From: PALSA-612 sp963791225
GTDB taxonomy: Bacteria; Actinomycetota; Thermoleophilia; Gaiellales; Gaiellaceae
DNA length: 64,000 nucleotides
Assembly (NCBI GenBank): GCA_963791225.1
Contig: CAWBRV010000008.1
Coordinates: 682,001-746,000 of the forward strand
Direction of reading: 5' to 3'
Position 1 is the stretch's first letter, and every line of letters begins with the position of its first letter. The notes beneath the pieces are model-generated. The model was not told the DNA's origin and ran no database searches. It worked only from the letters and a program-made list of their open reading frames with translations. Shown piece after piece: positions 26,203 through 34,547 of the stretch. Both the position numbers and the translations under genes were made by a program.

Positions 26203-27463
26203 CCGCGAGGAGGTCGCGGTAGAGCCCGTCGACGTCGTTCAGCAGGCGCTCGACCGAGTACCGCTCGTGCACCGAGGCGCGGCCGGCCTCGCCCATGCGG
26301 TGCCGGAGCGACGGGTCGGCGGCGAGATCGGCGAGCCGCGCAGCCATCGCGTCGACGTCGCCGGGCTCGACGAGGAACCCGTCGACGCCGTCACGCACCA
26401 CGTCGGGGACGCCGCCGACGCGGGTCGCGACCACCGGGCGGCCGCCCGCAAGCGCCTCGATCGCGCTGACCGGCGTGCCCTCGTTCGCCGACGGGAGAAT
26501 GAGCGCGTCGAAGGCGGCGTAGTAGGACGCGACGTCCTCCTGGTAGCCGAGGAAGAAACTGTCTCGGACGATGCCGAGGTCGTGCGCGCGCCGCTCGACG
26601 GCGGCGCGGTCGGGGCCGTCGCCGACCATGCAGAGGGCCGCGTCGACGCCGTGCTCGCGCAGGAGCCGCACGGCGAGGAGCACGTCGTCCGTCCGCTTGA
26701 CGCCGGTCATGCGGCCGATCCATCCGACCACGAACCGGTCGGCGGGGATCCCGAGCGCGCGGCGCGTCTCGAGCCGCGGCCCGTCCCCGTCGCTTCCGCC
26801 GACGCGCTCGTCGAGCTCGATGCCGAGCCGGACGACCGTGAACTTCTCCGGCGGGGCGACACCGAGCGAGACCAGGTCGTCGCGAACCTCGGGGCTGACG
26901 GCGATCAGGGCCGTCGTTCGCCGCGCGAGCCAGCGCTCGAGCAGGCGGAACGCGGTCGAGCGCACCGGGTCGAAGTAGCCGCGCAGGACGTGGCCGTGGA
27001 ACGTGTGCACGACGATCGGCGGTCCCGCGTCGCCCAGGAGCCGCGCGGCCAGCCGGCCGATCGTCCCTGCCTTGGCCGTGTGCGTGTGGAGGATGTCGGG
27101 GCGAACCTCGCGGATCAGGTCGGCGAGGTGATAGACGGCACGCAGGTCGCGGAGCGGTGAGATCTCGCGGTGCAGGTCGGGGATGGCCACGATCGGGACG
27201 CCGAGCCGTTCGGCGACGCCTGCCATCGACTCCTCGCCGAGCGCGAGGCTGCCGGCGGCGAGTGTCGTGTCGTATCCGCGTTCCCGCAGGCCCGCCGACA
27301 GATACGCCACGTGCAGCGCCGGCCCGCCCATGTTCAGCCGCGCAATCACGCGCAGCACACGGACGCGCTCCTGGCTGGCGCCGGCTCCCGCCGGGCGAAG
27401 CCCGGCTCCGCCGTCGCCTGACGCCGGCGGCGGCACGATGCTCTCCGGCCCCGTATTGCTCAT
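26195..27463 (-). CDS. GT4-family glycosyltransferase
   Basis: A 422-residue GT-B enzyme. A proline/glycine-rich leader of about 32 residues precedes the N-terminal domain (RVLRVIARLNMGGPALHVAYLSAGL, HTHTAKAGTIGRLAARL, HTFHGHVLRGYF). The C-terminal domain has GWIGRMTGVKRTDDVLLAVRLL, FLGYQEDVASYYAAFDALILPSANEGTPVSAIEALAGGRPVVATRVGGVPDVV, with the donor-binding E-x7-E pattern. It adds a nucleotide-activated sugar to the lipid-linked repeat on the cytoplasmic side. ATG 27463 follows GGAGG with seven bases between. It leads a leftward set but is separated from the epimerase at 27521 by 57 bp. Confidence 0.88.
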   Translation of the reverse strand: MSNTGPESIVPPPASGDGGAGLRPAGAGASQERVRVLRVIARLNMGGPALHVAYLSAGLRERGYDTTLAAGSLALGEESMAGVAERLGVPIVAIPDLHREISPLRDLRAVYHLADLIREVRPDILHTHTAKAGTIGRLAARLLGDAGPPIVVHTFHGHVLRGYFDPVRSTAFRLLERWLARRTTALIAVSPEVRDDLVSLGVAPPEKFTVVRLGIELDERVGGSDGDGPRLETRRALGIPADRFVVGWIGRMTGVKRTDDVLLAVRLLREHGVDAALCMVGDGPDRAAVERRAHDLGIVRDSFFLGYQEDVASYYAAFDALILPSANEGTPVSAIEALAGGRPVVATRVGGVPDVVRDGVDGFLVEPGDVDAMAARLADLAADPSLRHRMGEAGRASVHERYSVERLLNDVDGLYRDLLAAK

Positions 27464-27520
27464 ACTGTGACCTCCGGCCTCGCACCGCCGCCGGCGCCCA
27501 ATGAGCGCGTCGAGACGTTC

Positions 27521-28450
27521 TCAGGCAAACAGGGCCTCGGCCGTCAGGCGCAGCCCGTCCTCGAAACCGACGCGCGGCTCCCAGCCGAGTGTCTCCCGGG
27601 CCGCGCTCACGTCCGCGAACGAGTCGCGGATGTCGCCCGGGCGGGGATCCTCGTGGCGCTTGTCGACCGTCTGCTCGAGCAGGCTGCCGATCGTGTCGAT
27701 GAGCTGGTTGACGGTGTGCGGCGCGCCCGCGGCGATGTTGAAGATGCGCCCGTTCGCACCCGGGGCTTCCGCGGCGAGCAGGCCGGCGTCCACGACGTTG
27801 GCGACATAGGTGAAGTCGCGCGCCTGGCCGCCGTCGCCGAAGATCGTCACGGGCTCGCCGGCGGCGATCGCGGTGATAAAGAGCGGCACGGCCGCCGCGT
27901 ACTGCGAGTGCGGGTTCTGCCGGGGGCCGAAGACGTTGAAGAGCCGCAGCACGACGGTCTCGAAGGCGTCGTAGACACGGCTGAACGAGACGCAGTAGCG
28001 CTCGGCCGCGAGCTTGGCGACGCCGTAGGGCGAGATCGGGTCGACCGGGCCCGACTCACGCGCGGGCAGCTCGGCCGAGCTGCCGTACACGGACGAGGAC
28101 GACGCGAACACGACCCGTCGGACGCCCTCGTCGCGCGCGGCGAGCAGGACGTTGAGCGTGCCCTCGACGTTGACGGCGCTCGTCGTCAGCGGGTCCTGCA
28201 CCGATCGCGGCACGGAGCCGAGCGCGCCGAGGTGGAACACGACCTCGCTTCCGCGCACCGCGTTGTGCACGCGCTCGTAGCTCCGCAGCTCGCCTTCCAC
28301 GATCTCCACGTCGAGGCCGACGAGGTTGCCGCGGTTGCCGGTCGCGAAGTTGTCGAGGACGCGCACCGAGTCGCCCCGCTCGAGCAGTGCGCGGGCGAGG
28401 TTCGAGCCGATGAACCCGCCGCCGCCGGTGACGAGGACGCGGCGGCTCAT
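27521..28450 (-). CDS. NAD-dependent UDP-sugar 4-epimerase-like SDR
   Basis: A 309-residue extended SDR. VLVTGGGGFIGSNLARALLERG binds NAD, FHLGALGSVPRSVQDPLTTSAVNVEGTLNVLLAA and ASSSSVYGSS give the catalytic Ser region, and DPISPYGVAKLAAERYC gives Tyr-x3-Lys. The SVPRSVQDP...NVEGT pattern is that of WbpP/GalE-type UDP-GlcNAc or UDP-glucose 4-epimerases. ATG 28450 overlaps the stop of the upstream methyltransferase as ATGA. The expected product is a 4-epimerised UDP-sugar for the repeat unit. Confidence 0.87.
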   Translation of the reverse strand: MSRRVLVTGGGGFIGSNLARALLERGDSVRVLDNFATGNRGNLVGLDVEIVEGELRSYERVHNAVRGSEVVFHLGALGSVPRSVQDPLTTSAVNVEGTLNVLLAARDEGVRRVVFASSSSVYGSSAELPARESGPVDPISPYGVAKLAAERYCVSFSRVYDAFETVVLRLFNVFGPRQNPHSQYAAAVPLFITAIAAGEPVTIFGDGGQARDFTYVANVVDAGLLAAEAPGANGRIFNIAAGAPHTVNQLIDTIGSLLEQTVDKRHEDPRPGDIRDSFADVSAARETLGWEPRVGFEDGLRLTAEALFA

Positions 28451-29187
28451 GACGGCTTCTCCGCGATCACGTGGTAGTTGAGGAAGATCGAGCCGGGTTG
28501 CTTGGCCCGGAGCCCGGCGACCCGCCGGTCGAGCCCGGCGCCCGTCGTGTTCAGCGTCCAGACGAGCCCCTTGGCGACCGGGGTCAGGTGCACGCGGCGG
28601 AAAAGCATGTCGACGTAGATACCAGTCATGGCGGCGAGGCAGGTGGCGGTGCCGCCCGCCGGGCGCACGTCGACCGATGCCCAGTCGCCGTTTCGCAGGA
28701 AGAGGAGCTCGAGACCGGTGTGGGTCCAGCGCCAGTGGTCCTCGGGAGCGGGGTGGTAGACCTGGACGCCGTGCGTCGAGACGAGGACGCGCCCGCCGGG
28801 CGCCGTCACGCGGTGGAGCTCGCTGATCGCCTGGTCGGGGTCGCCCGCGTGCTCGAGCACCTGCGTGCAGAGCACGACCTCGAACGACGCGTCCTCGACG
28901 GGGAGGTCCTCGACCGGCCCGAGCAGGTCCGCGTACGGGTTGCCGGCGTCGATGTCGACGCCCACGTACTCGCTCGCTCCGTCGGCGAAGTAGGGGTAGT
29001 AGGGCTTCCTGCCGCAGCCGATGTCGAGGAGGCGGTAGCGGCCGAAGTCCGCCGCCGCCCGCGTCGCCTCCGCCTGCAGCCACTCCGCCAGGTGGACGCG
29101 CGTCGGATAGGTGACGGAGCTCTTCTTCGGATGACGGTGGAGCTCCCCGGGCCAGTCCTCGAGCGCGGGTGGCCTAGTCTCGAGCAC
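28447..29187 (-). CDS. SAM-dependent methyltransferase
   Basis: About 246 residues from GTG 29187 (VLETRPPALEDW), which overlaps the end of the Wzy-like gene by 14 bp. Motif I is LLDIGCGRKPYYPYFA, followed by YVGVDIDAGNPYADLLG and FEVVLCTQVLEHAGDPDQAISELHRVTAPGGRVLVSTHG. HHPxEDHWRWT-like (HPAPEDHWRWTHTGLELLF) is common in glycan-locus methyltransferases. It probably methylates a sugar or carrier-linked glycan; the position is unknown. It is coupled to both neighbours. Confidence 0.85.
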   Translation of the reverse strand: MLETRPPALEDWPGELHRHPKKSSVTYPTRVHLAEWLQAEATRAAADFGRYRLLDIGCGRKPYYPYFADGASEYVGVDIDAGNPYADLLGPVEDLPVEDASFEVVLCTQVLEHAGDPDQAISELHRVTAPGGRVLVSTHGVQVYHPAPEDHWRWTHTGLELLFLRNGDWASVDVRPAGGTATCLAAMTGIYVDMLFRRVHLTPVAKGLVWTLNTTGAGLDRRVAGLRAKQPGSIFLNYHVIAEKPS

Positions 29188-30565
29188 GGACGAGCTCCTT
29201 CCCTCCCGCTGCGACCACGCAGAAGCCGAGCGCGAGCCAGAGCAGGGCATCCGAGGGAATGCCGGCGACGAGGCCGAGCGCGCTCAGGACGCCCATCACG
29301 AGCACGAGCCAGACGAGCGAGACGAGCGCTGTCACGGCGACCGCCGGGGGAGCGCGCAGGGCTGCGCGGGCCGCCATGACGAGGCCGCTCGCGAGCAGCC
29401 CGAGGAAGGCCAGCAGCCCGACGATCCCCAGGTCGGACATGGCCTGCACGTACGCGTTCTGGACGCCCCACGGGTGCTGCGGCGACGGGAAGGCGAGGTC
29501 CGGCGTGCCCGGGAACTCGCGGTGCGCGGCGCGCAGGTACGGGGCATAGACGCGCTGCTCGGAGCTCGACTGCCAGCCGGCGCCGCCGATCGGGTTGTCC
29601 TCGAAGATCCGCCAGCCGATGTAGACGAGCAGCGTGCGCTGGACGTAGCTCTGGACGCCGTTCTGCTCCGCCTTCGCGCGCTCGATCCCTACGAAGCGCA
29701 GGAACTGGTTGATCTCGCCGGCGCGCATCACGAAGACGCCGCCGAGAACGACGACGGTGATCGCAGCGATTGCGACCGCGCGTCGCCGGTCGAGCCAGTG
29801 GCGGATCCACGCGGCGACGGCGAGCGCGGCGACGCCGATTCCGAGCCCGATCGCGCCCGCGCTCGAGCCGGAGATGATCAGCCCCAGCCCGCCCGACACG
29901 CCGGCGACGGCGAGGATGACCGGAGGCGGCTTCCAGACAGGCCGGAGCGCGAGCCCGACGAGGCAGATCGCGAGCGCCGCTCCCGAGAGCGACGCGAAGT
30001 CGTGATGGCCGAGGAATGACGGCTGCCGCCGGCCGGCCGTCCAGGCCTCGAGGATGTCCGCGCCGAAGATCTGCGCGATCCCGGCCACGGTCGCGGCCAC
30101 GGACCAGACGATCAGCGCCCCGACGACGAACTCGGCGTCGCGCCGCGCGCGGACGAGGAGCGGCACGGCGACCGCGAGCAGCGCGTACTCGGCGAACTTC
30201 GCCGCGGTGACGGCGTGCGTCGAGGCCTGGTAGCCGGACGCCCAGAGCTTGGGGTAGACGCTCCCCGCAAACACGTCCGCCAGGAAGATCCCACCGCCGA
30301 TCCAGATCGGCCACCCTGCACGGAGCGGCGCGAAGCCGTGGCGCAGGCCGGCGACGAGCGCCGTGATCCCGACCGCGAGCAGGACGAGGTCGGAGAGGAC
30401 GAGGTGCTCGCCGGTCGACCCGACGTGGATCGTGAAGCCCGGCTGGTAGTCGACGTGCAGGAAGAGGATCGGCAGGGCGGCGGCGAGCACGGCCGAGGCC
30501 GGGAGGGAGAGGTCTCGGGTCCGCCCGGCCGCCACGGCCCGTGCCTGGTGCGGTCGGACGGCCAC
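29174..30565 (-). CDS. Wzy/O-antigen-ligase-like polytopic membrane protein
   Basis: A 463-residue protein with about ten to twelve hydrophobic segments. A long loop follows residue 290 (YIGWRIFEDNPIGGAGWQSSS ... QHPWGVQNAYVQAMSDLGIVGLLAFLG), which is the conserved Wzy_C/O-antigen ligase signature. It should polymerise repeat units or transfer chains on the outer face. GTG 30565 is eight bases after the reverse-strand TATAGT at 30579-30574. It is divergent from the flippase gene, giving the usual Wzx/Wzy pair. Conserved loop charges can be seen, but polymerase and ligase cannot be told apart. Confidence 0.82.
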   Translation of the reverse strand: MAVRPHQARAVAAGRTRDLSLPASAVLAAALPILFLHVDYQPGFTIHVGSTGEHLVLSDLVLLAVGITALVAGLRHGFAPLRAGWPIWIGGGIFLADVFAGSVYPKLWASGYQASTHAVTAAKFAEYALLAVAVPLLVRARRDAEFVVGALIVWSVAATVAGIAQIFGADILEAWTAGRRQPSFLGHHDFASLSGAALAICLVGLALRPVWKPPPVILAVAGVSGGLGLIISGSSAGAIGLGIGVAALAVAAWIRHWLDRRRAVAIAAITVVVLGGVFVMRAGEINQFLRFVGIERAKAEQNGVQSYVQRTLLVYIGWRIFEDNPIGGAGWQSSSEQRVYAPYLRAAHREFPGTPDLAFPSPQHPWGVQNAYVQAMSDLGIVGLLAFLGLLASGLVMAARAALRAPPAVAVTALVSLVWLVLVMGVLSALGLVAGIPSDALLWLALGFCVVAAGGKELVRARD

Positions 30566-30573
30566 CGGCGGCC

Positions 30574-30581
30574 ACTATACT
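30574..30581. promoter_or_regulatory. overlapping divergent -10 boxes of the Wzy- and Wzx-like genes
   Basis: ACTATACT contains TATACT on the forward strand (30576-30581, seven bases before TTG 30589) and TATAGT on the reverse strand (30579-30574, eight bases before GTG 30565). Both genes would be leaderless, and polymerase could occupy only one -10 at a time. No good -35 is seen on either strand. Confidence 0.55.
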
Positions 30582-30588
30582 GGCCGCT

Positions 30589-31932
30589 TTGGCGCGCTTG
30601 CCGCTTGTCTGGCGCCGCTCTACTGCCGCGGCGGGCATCTATCTCTCGGTCGGATTCGGGTTCCTCGCGACCGTCCTGACGAAGCGCCAGCTGGACACGT
30701 TCCACTTCGGTCTGCTCTCGACGGTGATCGTCACCGCGGGCTTCTTCCAGACGCTGCTCGACTTCACGGCCGAGGAAGCGCTCGTCAAGTACGGCTTCGA
30801 CTACACGACGGCCGAGGACTGGGGTCGGCTGCGCCGGCTCTTCCGCGCGGCGCTCCGCGTCAAGGTCGCCGGCGGCCTGCTCGCGATGCTCGTGCTGGCC
30901 GCGATCGCGCCGTATGCCGACCAGATCTTCAGCGGCGAGGGCCTCGAGGTCCCGTTCCTGATCGCCTCGCTGCTCCCGTTCCTGCAGAGTCCGGAGGGCG
31001 TGTCCAGTGCCGCGCTGATCCTGCACGGACGCTACGACGTGCGCGGCTGGCTGCTGGCGGCGTCGATGGCGCTGCGCCTCGCCGGCCTCGCGATCGGCGC
31101 GCACTACGGCGTCACGCAGGCGGTCATCGGGCTCGTCGTCTCGCAGGCCGCGGCAACGATCGTCCTCGGCGTCGCCGGCATCGTCGCCTTCCGCCGCTTC
31201 CCGCACGCCGAGCACACGGAGCTCGGGCAGCACCGGCGCGGCATCCTCGGCTTCGTCGTCCAGTCGAGCCTGGCGACCGGCGTCGTGTCGCTGCGAGGAA
31301 CGCTGTCGCCGATCCTGCTCGGGGTCGTCACCAACCCGACGGAGCTCGGTTACTTCCGCATCGCGCAGTCCCCGCAGAACGGCTTCGCGTCGCTCTCCGC
31401 CCCCGTGCGTCTCATCCTGCTGACCGAGCAGACGCGCGACTGGTCGCGGGGTGCCTTCGACGCTGTCTTCGCGAGCCTGAAGAGGTACATGATCGGCGCG
31501 ACGGTGTTGATGGCCGTCGTCGTGCCGCCGCTCTATGTGTTCATGCCCGACCTGATCCGGATCGTGTTCTACCCCGGCGAGAACGGCGCTTCCGAGGCGT
31601 CCAACGTGGTGGGCGCAGCACGGTTCATCCTGATCGCCGGTGCGCTGCAGGTGATCTGGGGCTGGGCGAAGTCCCTGCCGGTGTCGATCGGGCGGCCTGG
31701 ACTGCGCGTGGTCGCCCACGGCATCGAGTCGATCGTCCTGATCCCGCTCGTGGTCGCGTTCGGGATCGCCTGGGGAGCGACCGGCGCCGGCGCCGCCGTG
31801 CTCGTGTCGACGGTCGTCTTCTGCGCGCTCTGGACGGTCCTGCTGATCCGGATCCGGCGCGAGCCTCGCGACGCCGCTCCCGCCGTGGCGCCGCCGACCC
31901 CGGTCGAGATGAAAGCGTCCGGCCTCCTGTGA
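30589..31932 (+). CDS. Wzx-like polysaccharide flippase
   Basis: About 447 residues and twelve to fourteen hydrophobic segments. It begins near STAAAGIYLSVGFGFLATVLTKRQLDTFHFGLLSTVIV and contains ILLGVVTNPTELGYFRIAQSPQNG, the mid-protein pattern of MVF-type polysaccharide transporters. It should flip lipid-linked repeat units outward. TTG 30589 is preferred because TATACT ends eight bases before it; GTG 30541 is in frame but overlaps the divergent coding region. The last codons overlap the next glycosyltransferase start (GTGA). Confidence 0.83.
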   Translation: MARLPLVWRRSTAAAGIYLSVGFGFLATVLTKRQLDTFHFGLLSTVIVTAGFFQTLLDFTAEEALVKYGFDYTTAEDWGRLRRLFRAALRVKVAGGLLAMLVLAAIAPYADQIFSGEGLEVPFLIASLLPFLQSPEGVSSAALILHGRYDVRGWLLAASMALRLAGLAIGAHYGVTQAVIGLVVSQAAATIVLGVAGIVAFRRFPHAEHTELGQHRRGILGFVVQSSLATGVVSLRGTLSPILLGVVTNPTELGYFRIAQSPQNGFASLSAPVRLILLTEQTRDWSRGAFDAVFASLKRYMIGATVLMAVVVPPLYVFMPDLIRIVFYPGENGASEASNVVGAARFILIAGALQVIWGWAKSLPVSIGRPGLRVVAHGIESIVLIPLVVAFGIAWGATGAGAAVLVSTVVFCALWTVLLIRIRREPRDAAPAVAPPTPVEMKASGLL

Positions 31933-33032
31933 AGATCCTGATCGTCTCCGGGATCTGGCCGCCCGACGTCGGCGGCCCGGCGAGCCACGCGCCCGAGGTA
32001 GCCGAGTTCATGATCGGCCGGGGACACGAGGTCGAGGTCGTGACGACGGCGGACTGCGAGCCCCCGCGCGAGTCGTACGCGGTGCACTGGGTGTCGCGCG
32101 CGAAGCCCGCCGGCATCCGTCACATCGCCGCGGCGTCGCGGATCCGTGCGCTGGCTGCGCGGAACGACGTCGTCTACTCGACCGGGATGCTCGGCCGCAC
32201 GGCCGCCGGCTGCTCGCTCGCGCGGAAGCCGTTCGTCGCCAAGCTGACGCAGGATCCGGCCTTCGAGCGGGCACTCCGGCGCGGGCAGTTCGAGGGCGAC
32301 CCCGTGGAGTTCCAGACCTCGAGCGCGGCGCGGGCCCTTCGCGCCGCCCGCGATCGCGAGCTTCGCCACGCCGCGCACGTGGTCTGCCCGAGCGCGTTCC
32401 TCGCCCGGCTCGTCCGCGGCTGGGGCATACCGGAGGAGCGGATCTCCGTGCTGCCCAACCCGACGCCGCCGCTGCCGGAGCTTCCGGAGCGCGTCCACGG
32501 CGACCGGCCGCTGCTCGCGTTCGCGGGGCGCATGACGGCGCCGAAGGCGCTCGGCGTCGCGCTCGTGGCCGTCGCCGAGGTGCCGGAGGTCGACTTCGTG
32601 CTCGCGGGCGACGGCGACGAGCGGGTGGCGCTCGAGGCGCAGGCGCGCGAGCTCGGGCTCGACGGACGCGTCCGCTTTCTCGGCTCGCTGTCGCGGGACG
32701 AGGTGCTGGCCCTCTTCCGCAGCGCCGACGCCGCGCTGCTCTCCTCGGCCTGGGAGAACTTCCCGCACACGCTCGTCGAGGCGCTCGCAGTCGGCACCCC
32801 CGCGATCGCGACGTCGGTGGGCGGCGTGCCGGAGATCGTCACGCACGGCGAGAACGGCCTCCTCGTCCCCCCCGGCGACCCCGCGGCGCTGGCGGCGGCG
32901 ATCCGGCGCTTCCTCGCCGACGACACGCTGCGCGCACGCCTGACCGCGGCGGCGGCCCCGTCCGCGGAGCGATTCTCCGCCGAGCGGATCTACGGCCGGC
33001 TCGAAGAGATCCTCGTCGGCGTCGCCGCGTGA
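31929..33032 (+). CDS. GT4-family glycosyltransferase
   Basis: A 367-residue GT-B enzyme starting GTG AAG ATC. ILIVSGIWPPDVGGPASHAPEVAEFM is the N-terminal glycine loop. The C-terminal domain has LLAFAGRMTAPKALGVALVAVAEVPEVDFVLAGDGDER and LFRSADAALLSSAWENFPHTLVEALAVGTPAIATSVGGVPEIVTHGENGLLV, with the E-x7-E donor site. The start overlaps the flippase stop by four bases. It heads a run of coupled forward genes to 39572. The acceptor and donor sugar are unknown. Confidence 0.88.
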   Translation: MKILIVSGIWPPDVGGPASHAPEVAEFMIGRGHEVEVVTTADCEPPRESYAVHWVSRAKPAGIRHIAAASRIRALAARNDVVYSTGMLGRTAAGCSLARKPFVAKLTQDPAFERALRRGQFEGDPVEFQTSSAARALRAARDRELRHAAHVVCPSAFLARLVRGWGIPEERISVLPNPTPPLPELPERVHGDRPLLAFAGRMTAPKALGVALVAVAEVPEVDFVLAGDGDERVALEAQARELGLDGRVRFLGSLSRDEVLALFRSADAALLSSAWENFPHTLVEALAVGTPAIATSVGGVPEIVTHGENGLLVPPGDPAALAAAIRRFLADDTLRARLTAAAAPSAERFSAERIYGRLEEILVGVAA

Positions 33033-33033
33033 C

Positions 33034-33468
33034 ATGACGGAACCGTTCGTCGTCCACCTGCCGAAGACGAGAACCACGGTGGTCGCGCTGGTGAACGTCG
33101 CGCTCACCGCCTGGGGGCTCTACCTCGTGGCCACCTGGCGCTCGGCCTTCGACGGCATTCTGGGCGTCGTCCTGCTGGCGATCTGCGGGCCGATCGCCGC
33201 GATCCTGATCCGCCTGCTGGCCAGGAACGAGCCGGTGCTGACGGTCACCGATGCGGGGATCGAGGCGCCCGGGCTCGGCGCCGTCCAGTGGCCCGAGATC
33301 ACGTCGTTGAAGGTCGACGACCGCGGTCTCGTCCTGACGACGCATTCGTCTGCGCTGCGGCTGTCGCGTTCTCGCATGGACGTGAAGGCGATGCCGCTCC
33401 GGGCCGCGATCCAGGAGCGGAGTGGCGGAAGCTGGCTCTCCGGGCAATGGTCAAGCCGCGCGTCCTGA
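33034..33468 (+). CDS. small membrane protein with a PH-like tail
   Basis: A 144-residue protein. Residues about 15-60 hold two hydrophobic helices (TTVVALVNVALTAWGLYLV and FDGILGVVLLAICGPIAAILI). The rest is a small beta-rich domain (EPVLTVTDAGIEAPGLGAVQWPEITSLKVDDRGLVLTT) like the STM3941/PH-type domains. ATG 33034 is two bases after the previous stop. It overlaps the next gene by 22 bp. The role is unknown; its place between glycosyltransferases suggests a membrane accessory of the same machinery. Confidence 0.7.
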   Translation: MTEPFVVHLPKTRTTVVALVNVALTAWGLYLVATWRSAFDGILGVVLLAICGPIAAILIRLLARNEPVLTVTDAGIEAPGLGAVQWPEITSLKVDDRGLVLTTHSSALRLSRSRMDVKAMPLRAAIQERSGGSWLSGQWSSRAS

Positions 33469-34547
33469 TCGTCGGGCGCAGCCGCTACCGGCTGCCGCTC
33501 GAGCCGAACCTGCGGCGGAAGTTCGACGCGCTCACCGCCGAGCTCGACGTTCGCGTGCTCGCGAGCGCCCGCGAGGGCTCGGCCACGCACGACGAGATCT
33601 TCCGCCTCGTGCCGCCGCGTGAGACGCTCGACGGCCCCCGTTTCTGGGCCGAGCTGCCGTTCCGTGTCTGGCACGAGCTGGAGGCGTTCAAGCCGGACGC
33701 CGTGCTCGTCCAGAGCCCCTACGAGGCGATGGCCGTCCTCGTCGCCCGGCGCGGGGAGCCGGTGATCCTGGAGATCCACGGCGACTGGCGGACGGCGACG
33801 CGGCTCTACGGCTCCGAGGCGCGGCAGGCGCTCGCGCCCGCGGCCGACCGGATCGCGCTCGAGGCCGTCAGGCGCGTCGACGCGGTGCGGACGATCTCGA
33901 GCTACACGACCGGGCTCGTGCGCGCGGCCGGGGTGGAGCCGGCGGCGACGTTCCCGGCGTTCATGGACCTCGACCCCTTTCTCGGGCCGGTCGCGCCGGT
34001 GCCTGCGCAGCCGGCGCCGCTCTTCGTGGGCGTGCTCGAGCGCTACAAGGACATCGACGGGCTGGCGGAGGCCTGGCGCCTCGCTGCTCCGCGCCTGCCG
34101 GGGGTGACGCTCCGGATCGTAGGAACGGGAAGCCGGGCCGATGTGGTCGAGCGGCTCGTCGGTGACCTCCCCGGCCGGGTCGAGTGGACGCCGTCGGTGC
34201 CGAACGACGAGATCGCCGCCCTGCTCGACGCGGCCACCGTGCTCGTCCTGCCGTCGCGCTCCGAGGGTCTCGGGCGGATCGTCGTCGAGGCGCTCTGCCG
34301 GGGCCGGCCGGTCGTGGCGACGCGGGTGGGCGGAATCACCGACCTCGTGCGGGACGGCGAGAACGGCCTGCTCGTCGAGCCGCGCGTCCCGGCCGCGCTC
34401 GCGGACGCGCTCGTCCGCGTGCTCACGGACAGCGAGCTTGTGGAGCGGCTGGCCGCGGCAGCACGACCGAGCGTCGAGCCCTGGATCTCGACGCCGGAGG
34501 ACTACGCGCGCCGGACGCGCGAGCTCGTCGAGCAGGTGCGCCGGTGA
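33447..34547 (+). CDS. GT4-family glycosyltransferase, first of a tandem pair
   Basis: A 366-residue GT-B protein from ATG 33447 (MVKPRVLIVGRSRYRLPLEPNLRRKFDAL). It has EIHGDWRTATRLYGS, VRTISSYTTGLVRAAG, PLFVGVLERYKDIDGLAEAWRLAA and VLVLPSRSEGLGRIVVEALCRGRPVVATRVGGITDLV. It is clearly paralogous to the next gene (RYALPLSPGLDRKW, EVHGNWRHSTRLYGSSARRAL, LFVGVLEPYKNLDGLAGAWR), so an old tandem duplication gave two related transferases. It overlaps both neighbours. The motif RLYGS after the His-Gly-(Asp/Asn)-Trp turn is specific to this pair here. Confidence 0.87.
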   Translation: MVKPRVLIVGRSRYRLPLEPNLRRKFDALTAELDVRVLASAREGSATHDEIFRLVPPRETLDGPRFWAELPFRVWHELEAFKPDAVLVQSPYEAMAVLVARRGEPVILEIHGDWRTATRLYGSEARQALAPAADRIALEAVRRVDAVRTISSYTTGLVRAAGVEPAATFPAFMDLDPFLGPVAPVPAQPAPLFVGVLERYKDIDGLAEAWRLAAPRLPGVTLRIVGTGSRADVVERLVGDLPGRVEWTPSVPNDEIAALLDAATVLVLPSRSEGLGRIVVEALCRGRPVVATRVGGITDLVRDGENGLLVEPRVPAALADALVRVLTDSELVERLAAAARPSVEPWISTPEDYARRTRELVEQVRR

